Positions 1 through 6,905 of a stretch of DNA of 35,251 nucleotides are shown one piece after another (position 1 is the stretch's first letter; each line of letters opens with the position of its first letter). The notes beneath the pieces are model-generated. The model did not search any database. It was not told where the DNA came from and saw only the letters and a program-made list of their open reading frames with translations. Source of the DNA: a virus; IMG/VR virus record IMGVR_UViG_3300048929_000773, positions 1-35,251 of that record; one strand, given 5' to 3'. Made by a program: the position numbers and the translations under genes.

Positions 1-750
1 CTATTTACTCTCTTGGATTTCAGCGAGCGCAATTTCAAATGGCTCAATGATCAGGTCGCGAGCCACAATCTCACCATTCTCGCGATCGGAGATGGTGACT
101 GTGCCATCACCTTCCGCATGGACGATAAACGGGAACCGCGTTGGTCGGATCGCGTCACCGAAATCTCGCCGAAATTCGAGTGCATCGGCATTCGCGCCAA
201 AGAGTATGACCTCGATCAAGCCGACGCGATCCACCAGAACCTCGGGTTCATAGCCAGTCTCATACCTGCATCCGCGTTCTCGCAACCAATCCGTCGCAGC
301 CTTCGACAGAACGGGGAAAGCAAGCCCCTCCGACGTTGCCAGCGGGTTGACCTCGTCGATTGCGGTCTCCGCGAGAAAGACGCGGAATGAACCGCCTTCG
401 CCACCAGCGGCGCCAACTAGCTGGTGGAGGCTGACCTCGGAGGCAACAATTTCGCCATCCTGTTTCACTGTCAGCCGATCGGTCGCGGAATTTCTCGAAA
501 GGCTCACGACGGCCGGACGCGGTAACGAAATTTCGATCGGAGATTCCAGGGGCGGATGGCCAGCATCCCACGCGCGTTCGAAGATTTCATCCGGGGAAGG
601 GCCAGGGAATCGGTCTTGATGACGATCGGCGAGAAACTCTGTCAATTCGAAGATTCCGACACGATCCAGGATCACCGCCCCGTCTCGCTGTCGGAGGCTG
701 TAAGTGCCGTCACCGTGGTCGAGCAGCGTCTCTCGACTCTCATGTGCCAT
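1..750 (-). CDS. Hypothetical protein with three related beta-hairpin-like segments
   Basis: A 249-residue soluble protein that I do not recognise. It is the last of three closely packed leftward genes. Three segments resemble one another, at about residues 14-37, 90-111 and 215-238: each has a short beta-like stretch, then D/Q, a turn with G, then I-V and A/D, for example GEIVAS and GEIVAR. No signal peptide or membrane segment is visible. The ATG at 750 has only a weak ribosome site, and the stop of the upstream gene lies 8 bases before it, so translation is probably coupled. The stop codon occupies the first three bases of the window. The sequence looks intact and codon use matches the neighbours. 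It is probably a phage accessory protein; I assign no function. Confidence 0.7.
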   Translation of the reverse strand: MAHESRETLLDHGDGTYSLRQRDGAVILDRVGIFELTEFLADRHQDRFPGPSPDEIFERAWDAGHPPLESPIEISLPRPAVVSLSRNSATDRLTVKQDGEIVASEVSLHQLVGAAGGEGGSFRVFLAETAIDEVNPLATSEGLAFPVLSKAATDWLRERGCRYETGYEPEVLVDRVGLIEVILFGANADALEFRRDFGDAIRPTRFPFIVHAEGDGTVTISDRENGEIVARDLIIEPFEIALAEIQESK

Positions 751-758
751 GCCGGTGC

Positions 759-953
759 CTAGAAATTTCCTTTCACAGGAGTCTTACCTGCGGCCTTCGC
801 GCGCGCCTCAATGCTCTTGAGAAATCTTCGTTTCTCGGGCGATCGTTGTTCACCAGAATTCCGGAGTGCCTCAGTGTCCTCGACCAAGCCAAGCTCGGCC
901 TTACGTGCCTGCATTTTGGCGAGATAATCGGCGAGCGGTCCCATTTCTATCAC
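759..953 (-). CDS. Small hypothetical protein (64 aa)
   Basis: A short, charged, mostly helical protein rich in K, R, E and A (near the end: EARAKAAGKTPVKGNF). I do not recognise it. I chose GTG at 953 because an AGGAGG Shine-Dalgarno lies six bases before it and because this start overlaps the stop of the upstream gene by four bases (GTGA). An in-frame ATG at 944 is an alternative. It lies between two other leftward genes of unknown function and is presumably co-transcribed with them. Confidence 0.6.
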   Translation of the reverse strand: MIEMGPLADYLAKMQARKAELGLVEDTEALRNSGEQRSPEKRRFLKSIEARAKAAGKTPVKGNF

Positions 954-1225
954 CAACGGCCTCCTCTCATATGCCAGCCTGTTTCAAGATCGACGGCGAA
1001 ATCTCGGAGACGTTGTTCGATCGTCTGGTACTCCACCTCAATCAGAGGTGATTGTAGCACTATCCCATTGCAGAAACCATTTTGATTATCTTCATCGTCC
1101 GCCGTGACGCATATCATCGTTTTATTAACAATTGACCTCATGTCCGGGTATTCAATGAGGGGGTGATAGAGGGTTTTGAATTTTCGAATCATTGTGCGAC
1201 CATCTTGATAATCAGGGGCGCACAT
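950..1225 (-). CDS. Hypothetical protein, first gene of a three-gene leftward unit
   Basis: A protein of up to 91 residues with no family that I recognise. The C-terminal half (segments GFCNGIVLQSP and VEYQTIEQRLRDFAVDLE) looks like a small alpha/beta fold. Neither the ATG at 1225 nor the in-frame ATG at 1192 has a good Shine-Dalgarno sequence, so the start is uncertain and 1192 would give 80 residues. The stop overlaps the start of the next gene by four bases, which indicates translational coupling. The AT-rich stretch upstream, roughly 1226-1368, is the likely promoter region of this unit. Confidence 0.55.
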   Translation of the reverse strand: MCAPDYQDGRTMIRKFKTLYHPLIEYPDMRSIVNKTMICVTADDEDNQNGFCNGIVLQSPLIEVEYQTIEQRLRDFAVDLETGWHMRGGRW

Positions 1226-1400
1226 AGACGGAGTCCAGATCGTGTGAAGACTCTTTTTTGATGATCAAGATATTCTGCGTGGGCGTATACCACTTTTAAT
1301 TTTAGAAATTATTGTCGTATAATTTTTCAAAATATTTAATTTCGGAATTTCGTTCCGAAAATGAAATTCGCCCCACCGTCGGGTAACGATGGGGCGACTT
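1226..1400. promoter_or_regulatory. AT-rich intergenic region with operator-like palindrome
   Basis: No gene is seen here. The stretch is much richer in A and T than its surroundings and contains a perfect inverted repeat, TTTCGGAA / TTCCGAAA, at 1340-1360 with a five-base centre. That is the size and form of a dimeric repressor site. It probably carries the promoter for the leftward genes 1225-1, but no clear -35/-10 pair stands out. Confidence 0.4.
1369..1396 (-). terminator. Rho-independent terminator after the 1401-1556 gene
   Basis: A GC-rich hairpin (CGCCCCA paired with TGGGGCG, then CGT with ACG across one mismatch) lies directly after the stop of the leftward gene ending at 1401. On the minus strand it is followed by an AATTTCATTTT tail. 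This is a reasonable intrinsic terminator for the two small genes at 1401-1810. Confidence 0.6.
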
Positions 1401-1556
1401 TCAATCGCGCGTCAGGAAGCCTTTTTCCCGAAGATGTTCCGTGATCGCGAGCGAGACGTATTGGGAGACCGTTCGATTATCCTCGGCTGCGGCCCGTTCC
1501 AGAGCTTCCTTCACAAGCTCGGGAACTCGGAATCCGATTGTCGGTGACGGTGCCAT
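1401..1556 (-). CDS. Small ribbon-helix-helix-like protein (51 aa)
   Basis: A 51-residue protein with the pattern of a CopG/Arc-type DNA-binding protein: a short beta stretch near the N-terminus (TIGFRVPELV) followed by two helices (KEALERAAAE and TVSQYVSLAITEHLREKG). This family binds operator DNA as dimers and often serves as an antitoxin, partition protein or repressor. The ATG at 1556 is supported by GGAGG five bases upstream. A longer open frame to 1619 overlaps the next gene and lacks a ribosome site. The gene follows 1565-1810 at a short distance and is probably co-transcribed with it. The role is inferred from fold-like sequence only. Confidence 0.65.
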   Translation of the reverse strand: MAPSPTIGFRVPELVKEALERAAAEDNRTVSQYVSLAITEHLREKGFLTRD

Positions 1557-1564
1557 TAATCCTC

Positions 1565-1810
1565 CTATAGAATTTTCGTGATGAAAACGCTCCACGCTGC
1601 GAAAGTCACCGCCGCCCATTGCGGCTTATCGAACACAAGGATCATGCAATCCGGCGTGTCGATATAGATGTAGTCGATTTCCTCATCCAGATAGCTCGTA
1701 TCGAGCCAGTTTAGGATCGCTTCGACCGGAGCATCCGGAGACAGATAGACTTGAGGGTCTGCGCGGAGAACCTGCGGAGTCATCTTAAAAGAGGTATGAT
1801 GTTCGTACAT
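1565..1810 (-). CDS. Small hypothetical protein (81 aa)
   Basis: An acidic, aromatic-rich protein. The central part is full of D and Y (around YLDEEIDYIYIDTPD) and the C-terminus is hydrophobic (AAVTFAAWSVFI). I do not recognise it. It is followed at once by the ribbon-helix-helix-like gene, so the pair could be a regulatory or toxin-antitoxin-like unit, but no toxin fold is visible. The ATG at 1810 is used because the protein looks continuous from there; the ribosome site is weak. A later in-frame ATG exists at residue 10. Confidence 0.5.
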   Translation of the reverse strand: MYEHHTSFKMTPQVLRADPQVYLSPDAPVEAILNWLDTSYLDEEIDYIYIDTPDCMILVFDKPQWAAVTFAAWSVFITKIL

Positions 1811-2012
1811 AGTTCATTCTCACGCAGCGTGGCTGTTACCAAAGGGCGAGTGAACAATTTGTCGAAACAAGGAATCAAAACAGATTTCTAAACTCGAAGC
1901 GTTGGCTCCGATGTGCTTGCATGTAGCAACACTGTTATCAGGTGTAAACAGGCAAATCACCGATAGCCCGATTTTTCGTGGTATGGTTCAGGATCGGCAT
2001 CAGGGAGGGTGA
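1811..2012. promoter_or_regulatory. Divergent intergenic region
   Basis: No convincing gene. This gap separates the leftward pair at 1401-1810 from the rightward genes starting near 2013 or 2253, so it should hold promoters in both directions. Several AT-rich patches are present (for example around 1850-1900 and 1935-1975), but I cannot identify a consensus promoter or operator with confidence. Confidence 0.3.
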
Positions 2013-2243
2013 GTGCGGCGCGATTCCATTGGGGGTCGCCATGCAGATAAGACGCCGCACTCGCCGGTGATGTTAGAGGTCGGGGATGGCTTTGCAATGG
2101 AGATTCCGGAGCAGGTCATCCGTATTCGAGTCGAGAATGAACTGCGCTTGCCAGTGTCCGCATGCGTGCCGCGACTAGGTCGAACGTTGTGTTCGCAAAG
2201 ATTTGCTAAACGAAACGAGGTCATTATTGATCGCCTGGAATAG
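2013..2243 (+). CDS. Possible small protein upstream of the RDD gene
   Basis: An open frame of up to 76 residues that ends nine bases before the ATG of the next gene. The part from an internal ATG at 2069 (57 residues, with segments EVGDGFAMEIPEQVIRI and RNEVIIDRLE) looks more protein-like than the first part. No clear ribosome site supports either start. An overlapping minus-strand frame exists but looks less protein-like. It could be a leader gene, a remnant or chance. Confidence 0.25.
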   Translation: MRRDSIGGRHADKTPHSPVMLEVGDGFAMEIPEQVIRIRVENELRLPVSACVPRLGRTLCSQRFAKRNEVIIDRLE

Positions 2244-2252
2244 GGGGGCTTT

Positions 2253-3218
2253 ATGACTACACTTGTAATCGATGATGGGGATTTCGAACTTTCAGGCGAA
2301 GTGGTGCGTGAACAGGCGAGGGCTTGGCCGCGTTACTGGTCGCGGATGCTGGACGTACTGATCTGGAACCTTCCGCTCGGATTCCTGGTGGGGTACCTCT
2401 TTCCCGATTTCGCTAACAGCGAAGCCTTTCAGGGTGGCGGGGCTGGGCTGTTCAACATGCTGCTGATCCCGGTCGGAATGGTGATCGACGCGGCCGTCTT
2501 AGCTTCTTGCGGGAATACACCGGGACGCGCCCTGATGGGCATTCGCGTTGAAACGATGTGGCATGAGCGGTTAGATTTCGGCACGGCCTTGAAGCGAAAC
2601 TTCCGCGTCTGGTTCTTCGGTTTGGCAATCGGCTTTCCGCTGTTCTCGCTCATCACGATGTCACGGAACCATGCCAGGGTTAGCCGGGGTGATCAGACGA
2701 CATGGGACGATGAACTTTCGACTCGAGTGTACGACATCGACTGCAACCCCGCTCGTGTGTGGCTGGCTGCGCTGCTTTTCGTCGGCCTGAACATCGGCAC
2801 TCGGGTTTACGAGGCGTACGAGTTGAATAAGGCTGTGACGGCATCACAGACTGTCGCGTACGATGATCCTGCCGAAAATGTAGTTGCGCCGCCTCGGGTT
2901 GAGGTCGGTGATCCCATTGCAGACGAACTTGTGAAGGCTGCTGCCCAGGTTAAATCGCAGATGCTCGATCAAGTCACGCGGATCGACGGTGCTGAGGCAA
3001 ATGGTAGGACGCTGACCTACCTCTATACCATCACCCGCCGCGACGGTAGCGACGATGCCTTTCGAAGCTTTTTCGACAAGTCCATCCGTCCGAATGTCTG
3101 CTCGAACGAGGACATGAGGCGAATGATGAAGGATTACGGCATCACCTATCGCTACGTCTACACCATGCCGAACGCGACTGTGCCACTGGAATTCAAGGTG
3201 GCGTGGGCGGACTGCTGA
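2253..3218 (+). CDS. RDD-family membrane protein with C-terminal extracytoplasmic domain
   Basis: 321 residues. The N-terminal part, about residues 25-150, matches the RDD pattern: an R-W-x-x-x-x-D-type first membrane segment (YWSRMLDVLIWNLPLG), further hydrophobic segments, and GNTPGRALMGIRV, the typical RDD central motif. A further hydrophobic segment near residues 170-185 leads to a C-terminal region of about 120 residues with conserved-looking cysteines (RPNVCSNEDM, final ADC). That region resembles small periplasmic domains built of YLYTI-type strands. The ATG is preceded by a strong AGGGGGG-like ribosome site. Function is unknown; RDD proteins are membrane proteins with varied transport or stress roles. 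It stands alone on the plus strand and may be a lysogenic-conversion gene. Confidence 0.75.
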   Translation: MTTLVIDDGDFELSGEVVREQARAWPRYWSRMLDVLIWNLPLGFLVGYLFPDFANSEAFQGGGAGLFNMLLIPVGMVIDAAVLASCGNTPGRALMGIRVETMWHERLDFGTALKRNFRVWFFGLAIGFPLFSLITMSRNHARVSRGDQTTWDDELSTRVYDIDCNPARVWLAALLFVGLNIGTRVYEAYELNKAVTASQTVAYDDPAENVVAPPRVEVGDPIADELVKAAAQVKSQMLDQVTRIDGAEANGRTLTYLYTITRRDGSDDAFRSFFDKSIRPNVCSNEDMRRMMKDYGITYRYVYTMPNATVPLEFKVAWADC

Positions 3219-3411
3219 GCGGCCTGTCTTTGCGGAAATTCTTGACCCCGCGAACATCACTACACGAACTCGGATAGCTCAGCTTCGCCATCCTACCGTT
3301 GTGCTCGATAGGAACAAAGGGATGTTTGCCGCCATTTCCAAACACATATTGGACTCCGGCTGCGTCGAGTATGCCTTGCGCGGCGGCGCGATATTCATGC
3401 TGGCGGTTCAT
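3193..3411 (-). CDS. Small phage protein, C-terminus probably replaced
   Basis: The N-terminal 55 residues fit a common small phage family of 60-70 residues: a helix (QHEYRAAAQGILDAAGV), then GKHPFVPIEHNGR, then SYPSSCSDVRGVKNFRKD. Family members normally end with a basic helix after the S-D-x-R motif. Here the frame instead runs into a proline/serine-rich tail (PLSSPPTPP) inside the 3' end of the convergent RDD gene, overlapping it by 26 bases. This looks like a truncated or exchanged end. The ATG at 3411 has no clear ribosome site. The function of the family is not known to me. Confidence 0.5.
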   Translation of the reverse strand: MNRQHEYRAAAQGILDAAGVQYVFGNGGKHPFVPIEHNGRMAKLSYPSSCSDVRGVKNFRKDRPLSSPPTPP

Positions 3412-3828
3412 GCCGACCGTCCGGTTATCGGCTTATTCACGTGGTATTCCAAGCGCGATCGAGCGGCGCGCATGTCAACTCATGCTCGATTAAATATCGG
3501 ATCGGGCCTTCCGGCGCCGTGGTCCCCAGATAGCGCACCGATCGCCGGATCGTCAATTTAATCTGCACCAGTTTGCATCGAAAAAATTTCGAGTGTGAAG
3601 AAATGGCGGAAATACACAGGGTGCGGAATGTGTATACCTCCTTTCAACAAGAGAATAATTGCCGTGCTCACTGTTGAACGAAATTTCGTTGTTGACGTGA
3701 TTCACTTGCCGACATAGTGACGCACTATCGACAGGGCTTGTTTAGCTCAATTGTTTGAAATCAAAACACGGGTTGCACCTGTTTTGAGAAATTCTTTCGG
3801 TCGGTATCTGAAATTGTGATTTGGCGAG
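3412..3828. promoter_or_regulatory. Intergenic region with two palindromes
   Basis: No convincing gene in about 420 bases. It holds a perfect 14-base palindrome, AACGAAATTTCGTT, at 3677-3690. It also holds a 27-base hairpin at 3761-3787, formed by TCAAAACA and TGTTTTGA with an inner GGT/ACC pair. TTGACG lies just after the first palindrome and could be part of a rightward promoter, but no gene follows on that strand. These look like protein-binding sites. An isolated TAAATA occurs at 3491-3496 without a start codon after it. Confidence 0.35.
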
Positions 3829-3849
3829 CCTCCCGAAACTATCGGGAGG
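3829..3849 (-). terminator. Hairpin after the replication operon
   Basis: A perfect eight-base-pair stem (CCTCCCGA / TCGGGAGG, loop of five) lies seven bases after the stop of the leftward primase-polymerase gene. There is no strong T-run, so it may act as a 3' stabiliser or a weak terminator. Confidence 0.45.
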
Positions 3850-3855
3850 TTCGTT

Positions 3856-4908
3856 TCACCGTTGCTCTGGCGGCCCGTAGATGGGCGATGATCTTCCCCG
3901 CATCATTCCGGAGCGGATGGTGGATTCTGCTCTATCGCGCGGGTGCCGACCTTCACGTGCTGCCGTCGCAAGTGCATTCCGCGCGTCATATTCGTCGAGG
4001 ATGCCACCGGCGACTAATTGGCCCAATTTCGCTGCGCTCGCATAGATCGCGGCATTCTGTTCCCCATTGGGGGCATCGACAATCGCCTGGCACCGGCCAT
4101 TCACAACCGCCGCAACCCAACGCTCAATACGCCCTTGCTGATCAGCGGTCAGTTCCCGGAATGGGCGCGACCGTGGCTCCGGACGATGCTCGACAGGGGC
4201 GGGGGGCGACCATGGAGGCAGCACTACCGAACGACGCTTCAGGGTGACCAAGCCGCTACGCTGACCCGCAAGCGGGTCCTCCGCGCCTTCAAACACGGGG
4301 GCGGCCGTGTAATGAGGCTGGACGACAGTCAGGACGCCGATATCGACGCTCTGGTGCTTCCATCCCTCGGCTTTCGCCCTGGCCCGGAGGTCCGCCGTCG
4401 TGACAGCCTGGTCAAGCCAGAACCAGAGGTGGCAGGACAGTTTCTCCCATCCGAAAATCTCTGCGCTGGATGACCATTGATAATGGTAGTCGGCACCGCG
4501 AAACGGCTCCGGCAAGGTCGAGATCATCAAAGCATGACGTTCGGCCATGGTGAGGTCCGGATCGGCAGCGAGCTTGTCCACGTCGATCAACACCCAATGG
4601 ACAGGTTGGTCCTCGAATGTTGCCTCCGACGTGCCGAAATACTCATCAGCGCGCTCATGCTGACGGCGGAGTATCCCCTCCGCAGGGGTGCCGGGCGTAC
4701 GCTTGCCCCGGATGATGCACGCCTCCGGAAACTCCTCCAGGACCGTCAGGATCGAAGACAATTCCGCAAGGTCCGCCGGAGTTTCGTCGTCGAAGACGTT
4801 GAAGAGCGATTCCTTTTTGAAACCATCCTGGTGCCATTCGCCATCGACGAAACTGTTCAGCTTCGCGAGACGATCCCCGCTTTCGGTGGTGATGACCGTC
4901 AGCGTCAT
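3856..4908 (-). CDS. Primase-polymerase (archaeo-eukaryotic primase superfamily)
   Basis: 350 residues. The catalytic pattern of AEP primases is visible: hhhDhD at residues 106-111 (VLIDVD, metal-binding D109 and D111), s-x-H at 158-160 (SCH, H160) and h-D at 165-166 (LD). This fold makes primers or short DNA in plasmid and phage replication. A proline-rich linker follows near residues 232-248, and a helical C-terminal domain (about 250-330) has a composition like the PriCT/helix-bundle domains of such proteins. The gene overlaps the upstream ATPase by four bases (ATGA), a coupling typical of primase-helicase pairs in plasmids and satellite-like phages. It would prime replication from the iteron region at 6340-6622. 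Catalytic assignment is firm by motif; detailed activity is inferred. Confidence 0.8.
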   Translation of the reverse strand: MTLTVITTESGDRLAKLNSFVDGEWHQDGFKKESLFNVFDDETPADLAELSSILTVLEEFPEACIIRGKRTPGTPAEGILRRQHERADEYFGTSEATFEDQPVHWVLIDVDKLAADPDLTMAERHALMISTLPEPFRGADYHYQWSSSAEIFGWEKLSCHLWFWLDQAVTTADLRARAKAEGWKHQSVDIGVLTVVQPHYTAAPVFEGAEDPLAGQRSGLVTLKRRSVVLPPWSPPAPVEHRPEPRSRPFRELTADQQGRIERWVAAVVNGRCQAIVDAPNGEQNAAIYASAAKLGQLVAGGILDEYDARNALATAAREGRHPRDRAESTIRSGMMRGRSSPIYGPPEQR

Positions 4909-6101
4909 TTTCCGGCCCTCTGGCTGATCGACGCCATGATGGAATCGAAATCGTTGGCCGGTTTCGGGGTAGGGGGCACCTCGACCAAGCCGCGCGCTGC
5001 GTGACGGCTTGAACTCGTCCAGGGGAGTTCGCCTTCAACCAGGACGCCGTCCTCCAGGAGGCTTTCCATCGCGGCCTCCATGTAAGTGCGGCTTGCCCGG
5101 AATTCCTTTTCCATCATTTTCGGCGCGTAATTCGCTGCCCTGTTCGATGGTGATGTGGACTGTTTCCGCTCCGTCAGTGTGCGGAGGTAACCGAGGAATT
5201 TGTCGGCATTGCTGGCATCATCGGCCGCGCCCAAGTCGGGTGAAGCCGCAACGAATGCGCCTTCATGCCAGCGCAATAGATGGCTGTCGCCACCGGCGCC
5301 GTAGTTGGCCTTGTGCTGGGTGATGGTGCGATAGTCGCGCTCCAACGCGGTCAGACGCACGCCCACCATCTTGGCGCCGCGCTCGATCGTGATGAGCGAG
5401 CGGACACTATCACGCCACGATGCGGAACCGGCGTAAGTCGATCCTTCGGATTTCGCGACGTGTCCCAGCAATAGGACGGCACCATTAATTTCGGATGCGA
5501 GATTGGATAGAGCGCGAAGGAATGCCGTCACCGGTGTGCGATCGTTGAAATCTCCCGAAAACATCTGTGTGACGTTGTCGAGCACGATGAACCGACAACC
5601 AAGGTGGAGCGCGGTTGCGCGGATTTTCTGAAGCAACGCCGAGGGACGGAAATTCTTGCCATTATCGAACGATCCGAGGCTAGTGTCCTCGCCGATCAGG
5701 CTGCGATAATGATAGTCACGCGCTTCGGCCGGATCGACGCCATCAACGCGGAGGATGGCCTGTTGGCGACGCGTCAATTCGTTTGTGTCGTCCTCACTGT
5801 AGAGGCCGATCACGGGGGTGCGTGTTGTTGCCATTCCGAAAATGTGCGTCCCAGCGGAAACTGCGGTCGCAATCTGCTGCGCCAATAGTGTCTTACCTTC
5901 GCCACCGGCGCCGGTGAGCAACGTCAAGGTGCCCGATGGGATCAGTCCTTGGACGATCCATTCACGCTCGGGGATGTCCATCGACCACGCATCTTCGGCG
6001 GTGATCAGGCTGGACAGGAGGTCAGAAATTTCGGAAGTTGGGTCGAGATTAATTTCATTCGCAGCGCATGCGGCTGCAATCTGGTCGGATAGGTTGGTCA
6101 T
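4905..6101 (-). CDS. RepA-like RecA-fold replicative ATPase/helicase
   Basis: 398 residues from the ATG at 6101. The Walker A motif is GAGGEGKT at residues 64-71, preceded by the strand GTLTLLTG. The segment RFIVLDNVTQMF is a plausible Walker B strand, and AVLLLGHVAKSEG is typical of plasmid RepA and KaiC/DnaB-like ATPases. The C-terminal part is helical with a winged-helix look (KEFRASRTYMEAAMESLLEDGVLVE). The start is supported by GAGGA at proper spacing. A longer frame to 6143 would run through a strong hairpin and lacks a ribosome site, so I reject it. With the overlapping primase gene it forms the replication module. Expression is probably controlled in the leader by the hairpin at 6121-6150. 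Confidence 0.8.
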   Translation of the reverse strand: MTNLSDQIAAACAANEINLDPTSEISDLLSSLITAEDAWSMDIPEREWIVQGLIPSGTLTLLTGAGGEGKTLLAQQIATAVSAGTHIFGMATTRTPVIGLYSEDDTNELTRRQQAILRVDGVDPAEARDYHYRSLIGEDTSLGSFDNGKNFRPSALLQKIRATALHLGCRFIVLDNVTQMFSGDFNDRTPVTAFLRALSNLASEINGAVLLLGHVAKSEGSTYAGSASWRDSVRSLITIERGAKMVGVRLTALERDYRTITQHKANYGAGGDSHLLRWHEGAFVAASPDLGAADDASNADKFLGYLRTLTERKQSTSPSNRAANYAPKMMEKEFRASRTYMEAAMESLLEDGVLVEGELPWTSSSRHAARGLVEVPPTPKPANDFDSIMASISQRAGK

Positions 6102-6120
6102 GTCGTTCCTCAAATAGAAA

Positions 6121-6150
6121 AGCACCCATGGCGACCAAACCATGGGTGCT
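6121..6150 (-). promoter_or_regulatory. Attenuator-like hairpin in the replication leader
   Basis: A perfect 11-base-pair inverted repeat (AGCACCCATGG at 6121-6131, CCATGGGTGCT at 6140-6150, loop of eight). Read on the minus strand it ends in TTTTCTATTT, like an intrinsic terminator, and sits 20 bases before the RepA-like start codon, with the Shine-Dalgarno just after it. This suggests transcription attenuation of the replication operon. Confidence 0.6.
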
Positions 6151-6244
6151 TATTGAGGGAACGAATTGGGAGGAGTGTAGCTAATCACTCAATCCACGTC
6201 ATTATTTATCTCTGCACCGCCAATGGTTGGTCGTCCATGGCACT

Positions 6245-6274
6245 CGAAAGTATTTATCATCGACGAAACTTTCG
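6245..6274 (-). promoter_or_regulatory. Hairpin-embedded TAAATA on the minus strand upstream of the replication leader
   Basis: CGAAAGT (6245-6251) and ACTTTCG (6268-6274) form a perfect seven-base inverted repeat. On the minus strand TAAATA (6256-6251) lies at the edge of its loop, the layout seen at the late-gene sites. A ten-codon frame, MDDQPLAVQR, follows on the minus strand, and its TAA stop begins a second TAAATA at 6208-6203. Either could start replication-operon RNA. This region is AT-rich and next to the origin, so chance or an origin function cannot be excluded. Confidence 0.3.
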
Positions 6275-6342
6275 TGTGCCGTTTCTGATAAAGTATTGAT
6301 AGCACGGTCGTTGCGATTTTGCCTAATTCATTCGTGCGTGAC

Positions 6343-6622
6343 GGTGCGTTGCGGTTCGAAATTGTTCCACGAGGAAGAAATGGCTGATTTCCGCCATTCT
6401 CCGATTGTTCCACGCAATTTGCGCTGCGGTTCGAGAAAATCGGGTGAACCGTAGCGCACCGTAGCGCAAGAATGGCGGAAATCAGCCGTTTTTTCTGCGC
6501 TACGGTTGCGCTTCGGTTCGATTTCATTTGCGCTGCGGTTGCGCTCCGGTGCGCTACGGTTCGAAAAAAATGGCGGTTTTCTGCTGCGTTGCGGTGCGCT
6601 ACGGTGCGCTACGGTTTGCGGG
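6343..6622. repeat. Iteron array, putative replication origin
   Basis: About a dozen copies of a sequence close to TGCGCTACGGT (variants TGCGCTGCGGT, TGCGTTGCGGT, TGCGCTTCGGT) crowd this stretch, mostly in one orientation, with at least two reversed copies at about 6446-6467. Several continue as TTCGAAA or TTCGAGAAAA. A direct repeat ATTGTTCCACG occurs at 6361-6371 and 6404-6414. A perfect 19-base inverted repeat (GGCTGATTTCCGCCATTCT at 6382-6400, its complement at 6469-6487) encloses part of the array. No gene fits. The position beside the RepA-like and primase genes makes it the likely origin with iterons for initiator binding. Confidence 0.8.
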
Positions 6623-6685
6623 GAGGTTGGGGTGAATATCCCCCTAAGGGGTAGATATTCATCCCCACCCAAACCTCCAGGGATT
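6614..6685. repeat. Long imperfect inverted repeat at the edge of the origin
   Basis: TGAATATC-CCCC at 6633-6644 pairs with GGGG and GATATTCA at 6648-6661. The outer flanks GGAGGTTGGGG and CCCCACCC...AACCTCC extend the pairing imperfectly. It is a strong cruciform or hairpin at the end of the iterons. Possible roles are a single-strand initiation site, a terminator or a protein-binding site. Confidence 0.5.
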
Positions 6686-6700
6686 GATCTTAATGAAGAT

Positions 6701-6805
6701 GTGATTCCCAACAATTTAATTGCTCGCGCCATGACAAGCCCAACAAAACCGCATCGGCCGCCTCAAAAAGAAATGGACGACAGAACTGGCGATCCGTATA
6801 AATAG
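6701..6805 (+). CDS. Possible 34-residue protein
   Basis: A GTG-started frame of 34 residues, hydrophilic and proline-rich, ending DDRTGDPYK. Its TAG stop is part of TATAAATAG at 6797-6805. It lies in the gap between the origin and the toxin-antitoxin genes. The ribosome site is poor. Evidence is limited to composition and the overlap of the stop with the TAAATA motif, which is also seen at several late genes. Confidence 0.25.
   Translation: MIPNNLIARAMTSPTKPHRPPQKEMDDRTGDPYK
6797..6804 (+). promoter_or_regulatory. Orphan TATAAATA element
   Basis: An exact TATAAATA, flanked by a weak inverted repeat (GGCGA at 6788-6792, TCGCC at 6815-6819). No start codon stands at the usual distance. A rightward RNA starting near 6810 would run to the strong terminator at 6906-6935, giving a transcript of about 125 bases without an evident gene. 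Confidence 0.35.
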
Positions 6806-6905
6806 AGGTGATACTCGCCGGTCGGGATTGCCATCATTTAAGCAGGATGGCTTTCCATTGATTCCGATCGATTGGGTTTCTCCATTTAAAAATCTCTCTA
6901 AACGG

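Noticed and set aside
1401-1810. Type II toxin-antitoxin pair of the ParDE kind
   Set aside because: The 51-residue protein is antitoxin-like, but its 81-residue partner has no RelE/ParE or other toxin pattern and precedes it; evidence too weak.
3491-3496. TAAATA at 3491
   Set aside because: No ATG behind it at five to eight bases and no gene on that strand; treated as background.
6343-6622. CRISPR array
   Set aside because: The repeats are about 11 bases long, often adjacent, present in both orientations and without uniform spacers, as expected for iterons.
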